DNA from: CAVPRW01 sp046727435 [NCBI: bacterium]
Lineage (GTDB): Bacteria > Tectomicrobia > Entotheonellia > J063
Direction of reading: 5' to 3'
Assembly (NCBI GenBank): GCA_046727435.1
Contig: JBKPCR010000532.1
Coordinates: 1 to 13,035, forward strand
Length of the DNA stretch: 13,035 bases
In this document: piece after piece, positions 1 through 6,663 of the stretch
Numbering within the stretch: position 1 is the stretch's first letter
Layout of the letters: the number at the start of each line of letters is the position of its first letter
Notes under the pieces: model-generated
Told to the model about the DNA's origin: nothing
Seen by the model: only the letters and a program-made list of their open reading frames with translations
The model's database searches: none
Translations under genes and position numbers: made by a program

Positions 1-186
1 CGGCAAGTTGCAGAGCGCCTGTTCAAGGCCGCATGCCTGCAGACGTGCGGCGATGTCTTCGGGCGGCGCTTCGTAGGGGAACCCATGCTCGACACCGCGG
101 AAGCCGGCGCGCGCGGCTGCCTCAAAACGGTCGAAAAAACTTACTTCCTGAAACAAAAAACCCAGATTGGCAGAGAATCGAGGCAT
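1..186 (-). CDS. hyi: Hydroxypyruvate isomerase-like TIM-barrel enzyme, N-terminal fragment
   Basis: The reverse strand from ATG at 186 is open to the left edge for 62 codons, so the gene is truncated by the window. The peptide begins MPRFSANLGFLFQEVSFFDR and continues through AGFRGVEHGFPYE. This matches the start of the Hyi/OtnI family of the xylose-isomerase-like TIM barrels (MPRFxANLxxxFxEVPFxxRF, then AGFxxVExxFPY). Hyi interconverts hydroxypyruvate and tartronate semialdehyde in glyoxylate metabolism. The paralogue OtnI isomerises 2-oxo-tetronates, and the N-terminus alone does not separate the two. The catalytic metal-binding residues lie further along and are not in the window. The start is supported by GGGAG 8 nt upstream and by alignment of the family's first residues. 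The gene is divergent from the peroxiredoxin at 723. Confidence 0.85.
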   Translation of the reverse strand, partial: MPRFSANLGFLFQEVSFFDRFEAAARAGFRGVEHGFPYEAPPEDIAARLQACGLEQALCNLP

Positions 187-722
187 CGTCACATCTCCCA
201 GAGCGAGCATACTTGCCGCGTCTGCACCCTACTCCCGGGGCTGCTGGGGCCGAGGCAGGGGCCAGTGGCGATCACGCGACAGCGTTGGATGAGCCCAGTT
301 AGCATCACCACCCCCTCGACTTGATGGAAGTGGGGAACGATCATATCCTAATACCGAATCTCGTGCGGTGTATAGCAAAAATAAGGCACATTTTCTCCGT
401 CGCGGGCAGACAACGCACAGGGCGGAGGACTACCGCTGACGGTCGTGTATGCTGCGGTCTACTAGCTTGCCTTTGTCTGGCAGATGCGGTATGTAGGAAG
501 GCCAGCAGGGGTTCTGAGTCCGTAGCTAGCAGGCTGGTACAAGCTGCCGGGCAGGGCCAGGAGGCGTAGGGATTGTTAAACATGGCTCGTGCAGGTGGTG
601 GACCTCCTCCAAGCCCACGAATGCGTGACCTCTGGACTCCTCAAATGGCAATGCAAACTACCGGCCCATCAGGCAACCAACGTCATTCGTAGCCGCCATC
701 CATCATGTTTGGAGATCCCGCT
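187..722. other. Divergent intergenic region, no gene seen
   Basis: This 536-bp spacer separates two divergent genes. I read both strands. The short open frames in it (for example 321-569 plus and 341-583 minus) give low-complexity peptides rich in Arg, Ser and Ala with no family resemblance and no ribosome binding site. I saw no tRNA, rRNA, CRISPR or insertion-sequence ends. Promoters for both flanking genes should lie here, but I found no -35/-10 pair good enough to report. The only clear site is GGAG at 711-714, the ribosome binding site of the peroxiredoxin, 8 nt before its ATG. Confidence 0.5.
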
Positions 723-1193
723 ATGACAGATTTACGCTTTGGTCAACCCGCGCCTGACTTCACCCTACCCTCCACCTCAGGCGCCGACATCACGCTATCG
801 GCGCTCCGGGGGCAGGACGTGGTGCTCGTTTTCTACTGCTTCGACTGGGGCAGCATTTGAACGCCGGAGCTCCTCGGCCTGGTCAAGGTCGATCCGGAGA
901 TCCGGCAGCGCGGTGCAGCGATCCTACCCATCAGTGCCGATAGCCCCTTCTCGCACGCCGCATACACGAAGGCCCAGGGATTCCCCTTCCCACTTCTGAG
1001 CGACATCCACCGCACCGTCATCCGCGCCTATGGCGTCCTCGACGAGGCCCGCAATGTGGCCTGGCGCTCCACCTTCGTGGTAGACCGGGACGGCACGCTA
1101 CGCTGGGGGCAGGTGGGCGATCGTCAAATGGTGCGGGACGGAACGGAGATTTTGCGCGTCCTCGATCTGCTAACACAATTGCGGGCGACATGA
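723..1193 (+). CDS. AhpC/TSA-family peroxiredoxin, putative selenoprotein (in-frame TGA at the peroxidatic Cys position)
   Basis: Reading TGA at 858-860 (codon 46) as an amino acid gives a complete 156-residue thioredoxin-fold peroxiredoxin ending in TGA at 1191-1193. Visible family features are the N-terminal GQPAPDFTLPSTSG (7-20), the strand VVLVFY (33-38), the active-site segment FDWGSI-U-TPEL (40-50), FPLLSD (89-94), AYGV (102-105) and WRSTFVVDRDG (114-124), which includes the Arg expected to activate the peroxidatic residue. In relatives the codon-46 position, in FDWSPVCTxEL-like segments, is the peroxidatic Cys. The enzyme should reduce hydrogen peroxide or organic hydroperoxides using a thiol donor. 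The start is supported by GGAG 8 nt upstream. A hairpin fitting a bacterial SECIS follows the TGA (870-899). Oddities are Cys39 in place of the usual active-site Pro, Gly43 in place of the usual Thr/Ser, and no Cys after codon 46. The alternatives are a recent Cys-to-stop mutation or a sequencing error. The frame stays clean for 110 further codons, which argues against old decay. Confidence 0.78.
870..899 (+). promoter_or_regulatory. Candidate bacterial SECIS hairpin for selenocysteine insertion at 858-860
   Basis: Just after the in-frame TGA, 874-880 pairs with 886-892: seven base pairs, one of them G-U, closing a five-base loop GGUCA at 881-885. Below it, 870-873 (CUCC) pairs with 896-899 (GGAG) across a three-base bulge at 893-895. 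Twenty bases separate the TGA from the first loop base. Known bacterial SECIS elements lie inside the coding region just after the UGA, with a G at the start of a small apical loop roughly 16-37 nt away. The E. coli fdhF element has the same GGUC in its loop. The pairing was worked out by eye and no folding energy was computed. Confidence 0.6.
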
Positions 1194-1231
1194 GGTCGAG
1201 TGCGCGATCAGCGTAAATGCAGGCGGAGTGG

Positions 1232-1258
1232 GCTTCTCTTGCTGAAGCGGTGAGCTTC
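1232..1258. terminator. Possible weak hairpin between convergent genes
   Basis: GCTTC at 1232-1236 pairs with GAAGC at 1244-1248 around a seven-base loop. A second GCTTC at 1254-1258 can compete for the same GAAGC. The element lies between the convergent ends of the peroxiredoxin (1193) and the Uma2 gene (1311), where a terminator is expected. There is no T-run after either arm, so classical intrinsic termination is doubtful. Confidence 0.25.
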
Positions 1259-1310
1259 TCCCCGTGGTGAGGGCAGCCCTGTCCAGAGCTTAGGTTGGCC
1301 TACGCAACTC

Positions 1311-2030
1311 CTACGGCGTGGCGGTCGATGGGCGGAGACGCGCGACAAAAGCATTGTGTTCAGGACTGGTCAGACCTTGCTGAACGAAAGCCAGCACGGT
1401 CGCCAGATCACCCCGTAGCAGCGCCGCTGGGTCAAGCCACAATCCGGGAAAGACCTCGCTGCGGACCAGACCCTGAGCATCCTGCGGCATCCGCTCGTAT
1501 TGCCCATCCCGCAGGACGAACCAATCGATCTCCTGTTCCAACACGCGCCAGACCAGGTATTCGCGCACCCCACTGCGGCGATAGACGTGTAGCTTGACAT
1601 GTAGATCGTAGCTCACCGAACTCGACGCCACCTCGGCAACTAGCTCCGGAGCCCCCTCGATGATGCCATCGTCACTAATGCGGACTTGTCCTCCGCGGGT
1701 CGGATCAATGAACAACAACGCATCCGGTTGCGGCTCATTGTCCAGGTCTAACCGCACGCTGCCGTTATCGCCCACTTCGACGCCAGGCGTGTTTGCGGTG
1801 TACAGGCCCAACCAACCGATCAGATGCGCATGCGGCGCGCCGTTCTGGCGGTGACGCACGGGCGAAGGCACGTAGACGACTCCTTCGAGGAGCTCGGCTT
1901 TTTTTAGGTGTGGCATCGCCTCATAACGACGCTCAAACTCGGCACGCGTCAGCCGATCGCCGTTTTCCAGCGCTGGCACGGCGTCGTCACGTGTTTGCAT
2001 GGACATGGAGGTCGTCGTTAAAACAGCCAT
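1311..2030 (-). CDS. Uma2-family (DUF820) PD-(D/E)xK endonuclease-like protein
   Basis: This 239-residue protein has the Uma2/DUF820 layout: an N-terminal segment around [13 protein letters not shown] (27-39), [12 protein letters not shown] (43-54), then the nuclease-like core. The core has QPDALLF with Asp103, [10 protein letters not shown] with Glu133, and [20 protein letters not shown] with Lys146. These fit the catalytic D...E...K of PD-(D/E)xK folds in this family. The family is widespread in cyanobacteria and other environmental bacteria, often in many copies. Its cellular role is unsettled, and nuclease activity here is inferred from the fold only. The start is supported by GGGAGAG ending 4 nt before the ATG. 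It lies 116 nt downstream of tldE on the same strand, with a perfect hairpin in the gap, so it may be a separate unit or the attenuated last gene of the tld operon. It converges on the peroxiredoxin. Confidence 0.85.
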   Translation of the reverse strand: MAVLTTTSMSMQTRDDAVPALENGDRLTRAEFERRYEAMPHLKKAELLEGVVYVPSPVRHRQNGAPHAHLIGWLGLYTANTPGVEVGDNGSVRLDLDNEPQPDALLFIDPTRGGQVRISDDGIIEGAPELVAEVASSSVSYDLHVKLHVYRRSGVREYLVWRVLEQEIDWFVLRDGQYERMPQDAQGLVRSEVFPGLWLDPAALLRGDLATVLAFVQQGLTSPEHNAFVARLRPSTATP

Positions 2031-2072
2031 GCCACTCTCCCTTTCAAAACTCCCCTAAAGCCGGCTAAGGCA

Positions 2073-2096
2073 GACGCCTGAGCAATATTAGGCGTC
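2073..2096. terminator. Perfect 7-bp hairpin between tldE and the Uma2 gene
   Basis: GACGCCT at 2073-2079 and AGGCGTC at 2090-2096 are exact inverted repeats around a ten-base AT-rich loop. In minus-strand RNA the hairpin forms about 50 nt after the tldE stop and about 42 nt before the Uma2 start. It could terminate or attenuate the tldD-tldE transcript. There is no T-run on the minus strand after it, so a Rho-independent terminator is not proven. Confidence 0.35.
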
Positions 2097-2146
2097 GGGA
2101 CGATGTAATACGCTTCCTTCCGCAGCCTACATAAACGCACGAGTGT

Positions 2147-3469
2147 TCACAACGTAAAATTAAACTGCTCGACCAGTGCTCCGGGCAGGCGGCTGCTCCC
2201 AGTCGAGCGTTCGTGGTAGGTGCTGGGGTCCAGGATGAAGTCGCGTTCGGCCGTGAGGCCCAAAAGATGCTCGCCTAATAGGCGGTAAATGGTTTCATCG
2301 AAGCGCATGACGCTCAAAGGAGCCTGGATCACACCCCCTTCTACCCAGAAGGTGGCAAAGCGCGTCATGCCCGTGATGCGGCAGGCTGAGCGGTCGGAAT
2401 AGTTAAGGTACCACAGATTATTGATGTACACCCCGGTGTCGAGCCGCTGCAATACATCGTCGCGCACGATATCGCCGGCGGCCATCTCGACCGACTCTGG
2501 CGCCTCAGCGATGGAGGCGCCGTTCGTGGGCACTCCGTATTCCTTGGCCGAACGCGGTGACACAAGACAGTCGTGGAAGACACCGGCCTCGATGAGCGTC
2601 ACCTGATCCGGTCTGATGAATCCAGCTGCCTGAAAATTCGGTGAGACGCCATCGCGGGTGTTCTCACGCATGGTGACGGTTGGGTGCAGATAGACGCCTT
2701 CCTCCACCATCTTGAGCAGCGTGGTCTGCTTCGTACGATGATCTTTGAGACCAAAACCACTCCAGGCGAGCATCTCGAGAATGTCATAGAGAGCTGCGGG
2801 AGCCAGGTAGACACGATAGCGCCCGGGGGGGATGATGTGTGGTGGACGCCTCAGGACCTCGAGCTGCGCTGCCGCCTCTGTGACCTTACGCATAAAGACG
2901 GTGGGCTCCCAGACGAACCCAGCATAGCTCGTCTTGACGGCCTTATCGTGTTGATAATAAACACTCCAATCACAGTTGAAGGTAAAGCTTTCAAACCAGT
3001 TCCGCTGTCCGAGCACATTCGCAAAGCCGGCGTAAATGCCGCCAGCCGCATAAATGCCGACCAGATCTCGACCACTGCCGGCGTCAAGGACGGCAGCAAC
3101 GGCCTCAGCCCGATCAGGGAGACGGTTCTCCCCCTGTTGCACGGTGGAGTTCACGGTGGTGGCATAGAGGAGATACGGATCCTCGGGAAGATACGGAAGC
3201 TGCTCCCGCAGTTCGGTGAGCAATGCGCCGATTCGGGCACGGTCGCTGTCAAAATCTCCAGAGAGCGCAATCTCCGCCCCCGCGTGTCGTCTATCGTGGA
3301 TAAGGTCCAGGGCCAGAAAGCGCTGAACGACAGTCCCAGCCTGGCGTATGGCGCTGCGGTTGAAGCGCACGAAGTCGGAATCCTCGGCGTGAAAGGTACA
3401 GGTATAGAACTCATCCGCGAGCAGTGACGCGGTGATAGCGTCGGCAAGCGCGTAAAAGTAGTCCTGCAT
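2147..3469 (-). CDS. tldE: TldE/PmbA-family subunit of the TldD-TldE protease
   Basis: This 440-residue protein resembles the PmbA/TldE side of the modulator-of-gyrase family. It lacks the HExxxH zinc motif, as expected of the non-catalytic partner. Recognisable stretches are the N-terminal YTCTFHAEDSDFVRFN region (22-37), the mid-region HPTVTMRENTRDGVSPNF (about 263-280), and the C-terminal GVYINNLWYLNYSDRSACRITG (about 347-368). The last of these matches the family's conserved segment before the final beta structure. TldE pairs with TldD to form a cytoplasmic peptidase that degrades unfolded peptides and, in some bacteria, processes modified peptides such as microcin B17. The gene starts 3 nt after the tldD stop, with GGAG 8 nt before its ATG, so the two are almost certainly co-translated. 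It ends in TGA, showing that TGA is a normal stop in this genome. It could be named PmbA, the same family. Confidence 0.88.
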   Translation of the reverse strand: MQDYFYALADAITASLLADEFYTCTFHAEDSDFVRFNRSAIRQAGTVVQRFLALDLIHDRRHAGAEIALSGDFDSDRARIGALLTELREQLPYLPEDPYLLYATTVNSTVQQGENRLPDRAEAVAAVLDAGSGRDLVGIYAAGGIYAGFANVLGQRNWFESFTFNCDWSVYYQHDKAVKTSYAGFVWEPTVFMRKVTEAAAQLEVLRRPPHIIPPGRYRVYLAPAALYDILEMLAWSGFGLKDHRTKQTTLLKMVEEGVYLHPTVTMRENTRDGVSPNFQAAGFIRPDQVTLIEAGVFHDCLVSPRSAKEYGVPTNGASIAEAPESVEMAAGDIVRDDVLQRLDTGVYINNLWYLNYSDRSACRITGMTRFATFWVEGGVIQAPLSVMRFDETIYRLLGEHLLGLTAERDFILDPSTYHERSTGSSRLPGALVEQFNFTL

Positions 3470-3472
3470 CGT

Positions 3473-4906
3473 CTATTCTCCACCAAAAACTTCGACGTTG
3501 GCGAACAGACAGGCCGGTGCGGCATGTCCCGTGCGCATGACCTGATTCGGTTCGCCCTTGCCACAATTCGGCGTGCCCATGATTTCCACAGTGTCGCGGT
3601 TGCCGACCATCGCCAGGCTGCGCCAGAAGGTGGCAGAGATGCCACGGTAGTTCGGGTTTTTCACCACCGTCGTGAGGCGACCCCCTTCGATCAACTGGCC
3701 CCACTCGCAGCCAAACTGAAACTTGTTGCGCGAGTCATCAATGGACCAGGAGCAGTTGGTCCGCATGTAGATGCCGCGGTCTATAGCGGCAATCATCTCG
3801 TCCAGGCTGGCGTTGCCCGGCTCGAGGTTGATGTTGGCCATGCGGTCGATGGGGGGGCGATTCCAACTCGAAGCACGAGCATTGGCGACTCCTGGAACAT
3901 TGGCGCGGATCTGTGAGGTGCGTCCACCGAGGGCACGCTGCAAGATGCCGTTCTGGATGAGGTACTCACGACGCGCGGGTTGGCCATCGTCGTCGAAGCC
4001 ATAGCTCACAAACTGCTCAGGGTTGGTGGGGTCAAAGGTGATGTTCAGCAGGTCTGAACCGTAGCGGTAGGTCCCGAACATGTCGGGCGTCACAAAGCTC
4101 GTGCCCGCGTAATTGCGCTCATCGCCGAGGATGCGGTCGAGCTCCAAAGGGTGCCCGACGGACTCATGGACTTGTAAACTCACCTGGTCTGGCGCCAGCA
4201 ACACGTCCATTGTGCCCGAGGGGCAATTGGGCGCCACGAGCAATTGCAATGCCTCTTGGGCTATGCGAGGGGCAGCGGTACGAAAGCCGACGTGTTCGAG
4301 GATCTCCATGCCCCCCTGACGGCAGAAGCCTCGCCCGCCAAAGGTGCGTGTCTGCGTCTCCGCTCCAGCGTTGGCTGTGGCGCTGAGCATGGGCACGAGA
4401 TAGCGAAAACGCTGCTCGACATGGCCGCCGTCGGCTGTGAGGTAGAGCGTGTCGACTGCCGTATGCCATAGCGACGTTTCCCAATCGACGATGCGGTCGT
4501 CGGTCTTGAGCCGCGCGCACTCGCCCCGTAGCAAGTCGATCTTCTCAGACAACGGCACACTGGGCCAAGGTTGGCGCTCCACACTGCTGTACTCACCATG
4601 AGGTGGCGCGACGATTAGCTGCGCGAAATCCACCACGCTCTGGCGCGCACTCAGCCTTGCCCAGTCGTGCGCCTGCTCAGCGGCACGGCGCAGACCACTG
4701 AGGCTCAAGTCGCTCGTCGCAGCATACCCCATGCCACGGCCAGCATAGACCGTCAACATGGCGCCACTGTCCTCTGAGGTCGCAAAGGGCTGGACGACAT
4801 CTTGACGTACGGCGAGGTACTCGGAGCGCTCCCTGACATAGCGTAACGAGCAGAAATCCACCGGCGGCACCGCCTGGCGGAAGCGTTCTGCAAGACGTAC
4901 GTCCAT
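3473..4906 (-). CDS. tldD: TldD-family zinc metalloprotease, catalytic subunit
   Basis: This is the catalytic partner of TldE, 477 residues from the chosen start. The zinc site is visible: VHESVGHPLELD carries HExxxH with His247, Glu248 and His252, and Cys448 in GTPNCGKGEP matches the cysteine that completes metal binding in TldD. Other family segments are GRGMGYAATSDLS (57-69), LLAPDQVSLQ just before the metal site, FDDDGQPARREYLIQNGIL (304-322) and the C-terminal TGHAAPACLF. The complex acts on peptides threaded into its cavity in the cytoplasm. An in-frame ATG at 4921 would add five residues. I prefer 4906 because AGGAG lies 4 nt upstream of it, whereas nothing comparable precedes 4921. 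It heads a two-gene operon with tldE. No modified-peptide precursor was found nearby, so general peptide turnover is the safer reading. Confidence 0.92.
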   Translation of the reverse strand: MDVRLAERFRQAVPPVDFCSLRYVRERSEYLAVRQDVVQPFATSEDSGAMLTVYAGRGMGYAATSDLSLSGLRRAAEQAHDWARLSARQSVVDFAQLIVAPPHGEYSSVERQPWPSVPLSEKIDLLRGECARLKTDDRIVDWETSLWHTAVDTLYLTADGGHVEQRFRYLVPMLSATANAGAETQTRTFGGRGFCRQGGMEILEHVGFRTAAPRIAQEALQLLVAPNCPSGTMDVLLAPDQVSLQVHESVGHPLELDRILGDERNYAGTSFVTPDMFGTYRYGSDLLNITFDPTNPEQFVSYGFDDDGQPARREYLIQNGILQRALGGRTSQIRANVPGVANARASSWNRPPIDRMANINLEPGNASLDEMIAAIDRGIYMRTNCSWSIDDSRNKFQFGCEWGQLIEGGRLTTVVKNPNYRGISATFWRSLAMVGNRDTVEIMGTPNCGKGEPNQVMRTGHAAPACLFANVEVFGGE

Positions 4907-5024
4907 GCCTCTCCTCCTCATGGTGTTGAAGCCAATACACAGTCATCCGCCCCCTTTCCGCAGCCAGCTCCATCATCGGCTTCGGACGGTTATCTTATGG
5001 CATGATGATCATGTAGACAGGAGT

Positions 5025-5053
5025 ATATTAAAGGGCTGGAGAGCTGCTGTCGA
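5025..5053 (-). promoter_or_regulatory. Candidate sigma70-type promoter for tldD-tldE
   Basis: On the minus strand TCGACA (5053-5048, five of six bases matching TTGACA) is followed after exactly 17 bp by TAATAT (5030-5025, four of six matching TATAAT). It sits about 120 nt upstream of the preferred tldD start and is the best-spaced pair in the gap. An overlapping TATACT at 5027-5022 is a closer -10 match but would give a 20-bp spacer. Confidence 0.4.
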
Positions 5054-5212
5054 GGGGCGTCAGCCAGAGAGGGGTCCTACGACATGTTGCTGATTGTGTA
5101 AACACTGGCACCTAAAATCGTTTCTTGGAAAAAGGCACTCATGATCAGGTGAACCAGCCCATCCACCCACGCGCCCGTGTGAAATAGCCCAGAGACCCAA
5201 GCCCTTGCGTCA

Positions 5213-5227
5213 CCTCCTTAACGGAGG
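5213..5227. repeat. Short inverted repeat CCTCC/GGAGG
   Basis: CCTCC at 5213-5217 and GGAGG at 5223-5227 form a five-bp stem with loop TTAAC. An outer pair, AAGCCCT at 5199-5205 and AGGGCTT at 5225-5231, is also complementary but overlaps the inner arm, so the two pairings are mutually exclusive. On the minus strand the arm reads AAGGAGG, a perfect Shine-Dalgarno sequence, but no credible gene follows it. Confidence 0.35.
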
Positions 5228-5275
5228 GCTTCGGTGCGATGTGGTTAATACGTGTCATGGGCAGTGAATGTGGGC

Positions 5276-5299
5276 CCGCGCCTTAACGGGTTGGCGCGG
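5276..5299. terminator. Perfect 7-bp GC-rich hairpin downstream of the exported-protein gene
   Basis: CCGCGCC at 5276-5282 and GGCGCGG at 5293-5299 are exact inverted repeats around a ten-base loop. In minus-strand RNA the hairpin lies about 95 nt past the stop of the 5395-6663 gene, where a terminator would be expected. No T-run follows it on that strand, so Rho-independent termination is unproven. Confidence 0.35.
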
Positions 5300-5320
5300 C
5301 ATGTGAGCCGAAAACGCCCC

Positions 5321-5356
5321 TTGTTTGCGGGGCCGGGGTGGTTGTTTGCGGGCCGG
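5321..5356. repeat. Two tandem copies of TTGTTTGCGGG(G)CCGG
   Basis: The 16-base word at 5321-5336 recurs at 5342-5356 with one G missing, a 21-bp period. That is two helical turns, which would put both copies on the same DNA face. It could be a protein-binding pair or a slippage repeat. Nothing else identifies it. Confidence 0.4.
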
Positions 5357-5394
5357 ATAGATAGGTTCGCTGTCTTCATGCGGTGTTCTGCGAC

Positions 5395-6663
5395 TTACGG
5401 GGTGGCTCGCACGCCAAGGCCGCAATAATTCTCAAGAAATGCCGCCGACGTGCATTGGACGCCTACGGGGGCATAAGGGCCGATGAAGCGTTCGGCGACG
5501 AACTCCATGGGATCCTTATCCGCCTCAGGCGGGAGGACCCGCTGCAGGTCCCCTGAAAAGGGTTCGGCACGGGTGCGCTCGGTGACAAGATTCCGGTAGA
5601 TCAGGACCGGGATCACGTGGCTGCCCCAGGACAAGAGGTTCATCCCCGTGGCGTGATGCGTGACCTCCGGCGCATCGCTGATCACCAGCGTAACATATCC
5701 CTCGGCGTCTAGCTTGGCCTCGAAATCAGGGACACAGGCGCTGGTTTGCGAGGACATCCCCCCGATACACATGGACCAGTAGCGAACATGTTCTGATCCC
5801 GTCAATGCCGTTCGTCCATCCCTGGTCTGTGGGACGATGGGTGGCTTGAATCGCATGACGACGACCTCTCGTCCCAGGCGTGGAGGCGCAGGAAACGACA
5901 CCAGATAATCATTATGCGGGTTCTGGTACAGCGCAAAGTTCCCGCCATGTTCGGCCCAGAAGTGCACGCGGCCGGGTGGATTGCTGGGACGTGAGGATGC
6001 CTGGGTGGTGAACGTGGTCAGCTCCCGCCACGGCAGCAAGTCGCCGAGGCCGAGCGTGACATCCCGGGTGCATGGCCTTGCCTGTCCCGTGGCAAGCTCG
6101 TGGAGCGTGACCACTGGCAGTCCGACCCCGCCAGTCATATCCCGACCGTCATCAGGCACATAAATGCGGAGCATGAGCTGGGAGGCCGAGCCTGGCCGGT
6201 AGGTCAGGACGTTCTGCGCCGACTCAGGTGGGCGGCCTCCTTCCGGAATCCACCACAGCGTATAGGCACGCTGTGCCATGTCGCGCGCTGTGCCTGGCAG
6301 AAACGGATTGTGGCTGCCCGCGTCTGGAACCATGTCGCGATCAAGCAAGGCCTGAGCGGCCATCCCGTGATCGGCGTGGACGTATGCCACGAAGCTCTCG
6401 TAGCGTGCATGCGCAAATTGTCCCTGGATTTTGAAACCTAGTTGTTTGCCCGTCTGAGAGGCGGACAAGAAGCGGACCCAATAGGCACCGTACGCGTCGG
6501 GAAAGGCAATATTGCCCTGGGTCAGATGGAACGGACGGCCCCACGAAGCTGCGCACCAGCGTTTGGAGACCAGGACTCTTGCGGCACCGATCCCGATCAC
6601 GAGCAGTAGCACGAGACTCAGGGGGATGGCGACTATTTTTTTCTTGAAGCATCCCAGATGCAT
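5395..6663 (-). CDS. Conserved-looking exported or membrane-anchored protein of unknown function
   Basis: The protein is 422 residues. The N-terminus has a positive segment (FKKK, 6-9) and a hydrophobic stretch at about 10-29 (IVAIPLSLVLLLVIGIGAAR), so it is a signal anchor or signal peptide. No lipobox is seen. The rest is soluble and should lie outside the cytoplasmic membrane. Notable stretches are FPDAYGAYWVRFL (54-66), HARYESFVAYVH (85-96), PDAGSHNPFLPGTARD (113-128), LRIYVPDDGRDMTGGVGLP (about 165-183), HVRYWSMCIGG (about 289-299) and a Cys-containing C-terminus. These resemble uncharacterised secreted proteins with a PDxGSxNPFxPG and YVPDxGxDxTGG signature, but I know no function for them. 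No strong ribosome binding site precedes the ATG. The gene is divergent from hsdR and does not look like part of the restriction operon. Confidence 0.8.
   Translation of the reverse strand: MHLGCFKKKIVAIPLSLVLLLVIGIGAARVLVSKRWCAASWGRPFHLTQGNIAFPDAYGAYWVRFLSASQTGKQLGFKIQGQFAHARYESFVAYVHADHGMAAQALLDRDMVPDAGSHNPFLPGTARDMAQRAYTLWWIPEGGRPPESAQNVLTYRPGSASQLMLRIYVPDDGRDMTGGVGLPVVTLHELATGQARPCTRDVTLGLGDLLPWRELTTFTTQASSRPSNPPGRVHFWAEHGGNFALYQNPHNDYLVSFPAPPRLGREVVVMRFKPPIVPQTRDGRTALTGSEHVRYWSMCIGGMSSQTSACVPDFEAKLDAEGYVTLVISDAPEVTHHATGMNLLSWGSHVIPVLIYRNLVTERTRAEPFSGDLQRVLPPEADKDPMEFVAERFIGPYAPVGVQCTSAAFLENYCGLGVRATP

Larger units (their letters stand above)
4922..5394. other. Intergenic region with hairpins and short repeats, no gene called
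   Basis: This 473-bp gap lies between two minus-strand genes. It holds a likely tldD promoter (5025-5053), a hairpin at 5213-5227, a hairpin at 5276-5299 and a tandem short repeat at 5321-5356. The two hairpins share the nine bases CCTTAACGG. A minus-strand frame from 5217 down to a TAG at 5077-5079 stays open for 46 codons with a protein-like composition but has no start codon with a ribosome binding site. It may be a gene or mobile-element remnant, which I cannot confirm. Confidence 0.4.

Noticed and set aside
321-583. Overlapping short frames on both strands in the hyi-peroxiredoxin spacer
   Set aside because: Neither has a ribosome binding site, recognisable family or plausible composition.
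858-860. TGA in the peroxiredoxin read as Trp under a reassigned genetic code
   Set aside because: TGA is the terminator of tldE, of hsdM and of this same gene, and the position aligns with a catalytic Cys and not with a Trp.
739-999. 86-codon plus-strand frame overlapping the peroxiredoxin
   Set aside because: It is out of frame with the peroxiredoxin reading, has no family features and is rich in Arg/Ser as expected of a GC-rich shadow frame.
2684-3427. 247-codon plus-strand frame opposite tldE
   Set aside because: It lies wholly antisense to a well-supported TldE gene and has no recognisable motif or ribosome binding site.
5060-5200. 46-codon minus-strand frame from TTG at 5200 after a perfect AAGGAGG
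   Set aside because: The spacing is long (12 nt), the start is TTG, and the peptide has no protein-like character. The Shine-Dalgarno arm is explained as half of a hairpin.
5077-5217. Minus-strand open frame with protein-like composition, possible gene remnant
   Set aside because: It is bounded by stops, has no usable start, and I could not match it to any family. It is mentioned only in the spacer entry.
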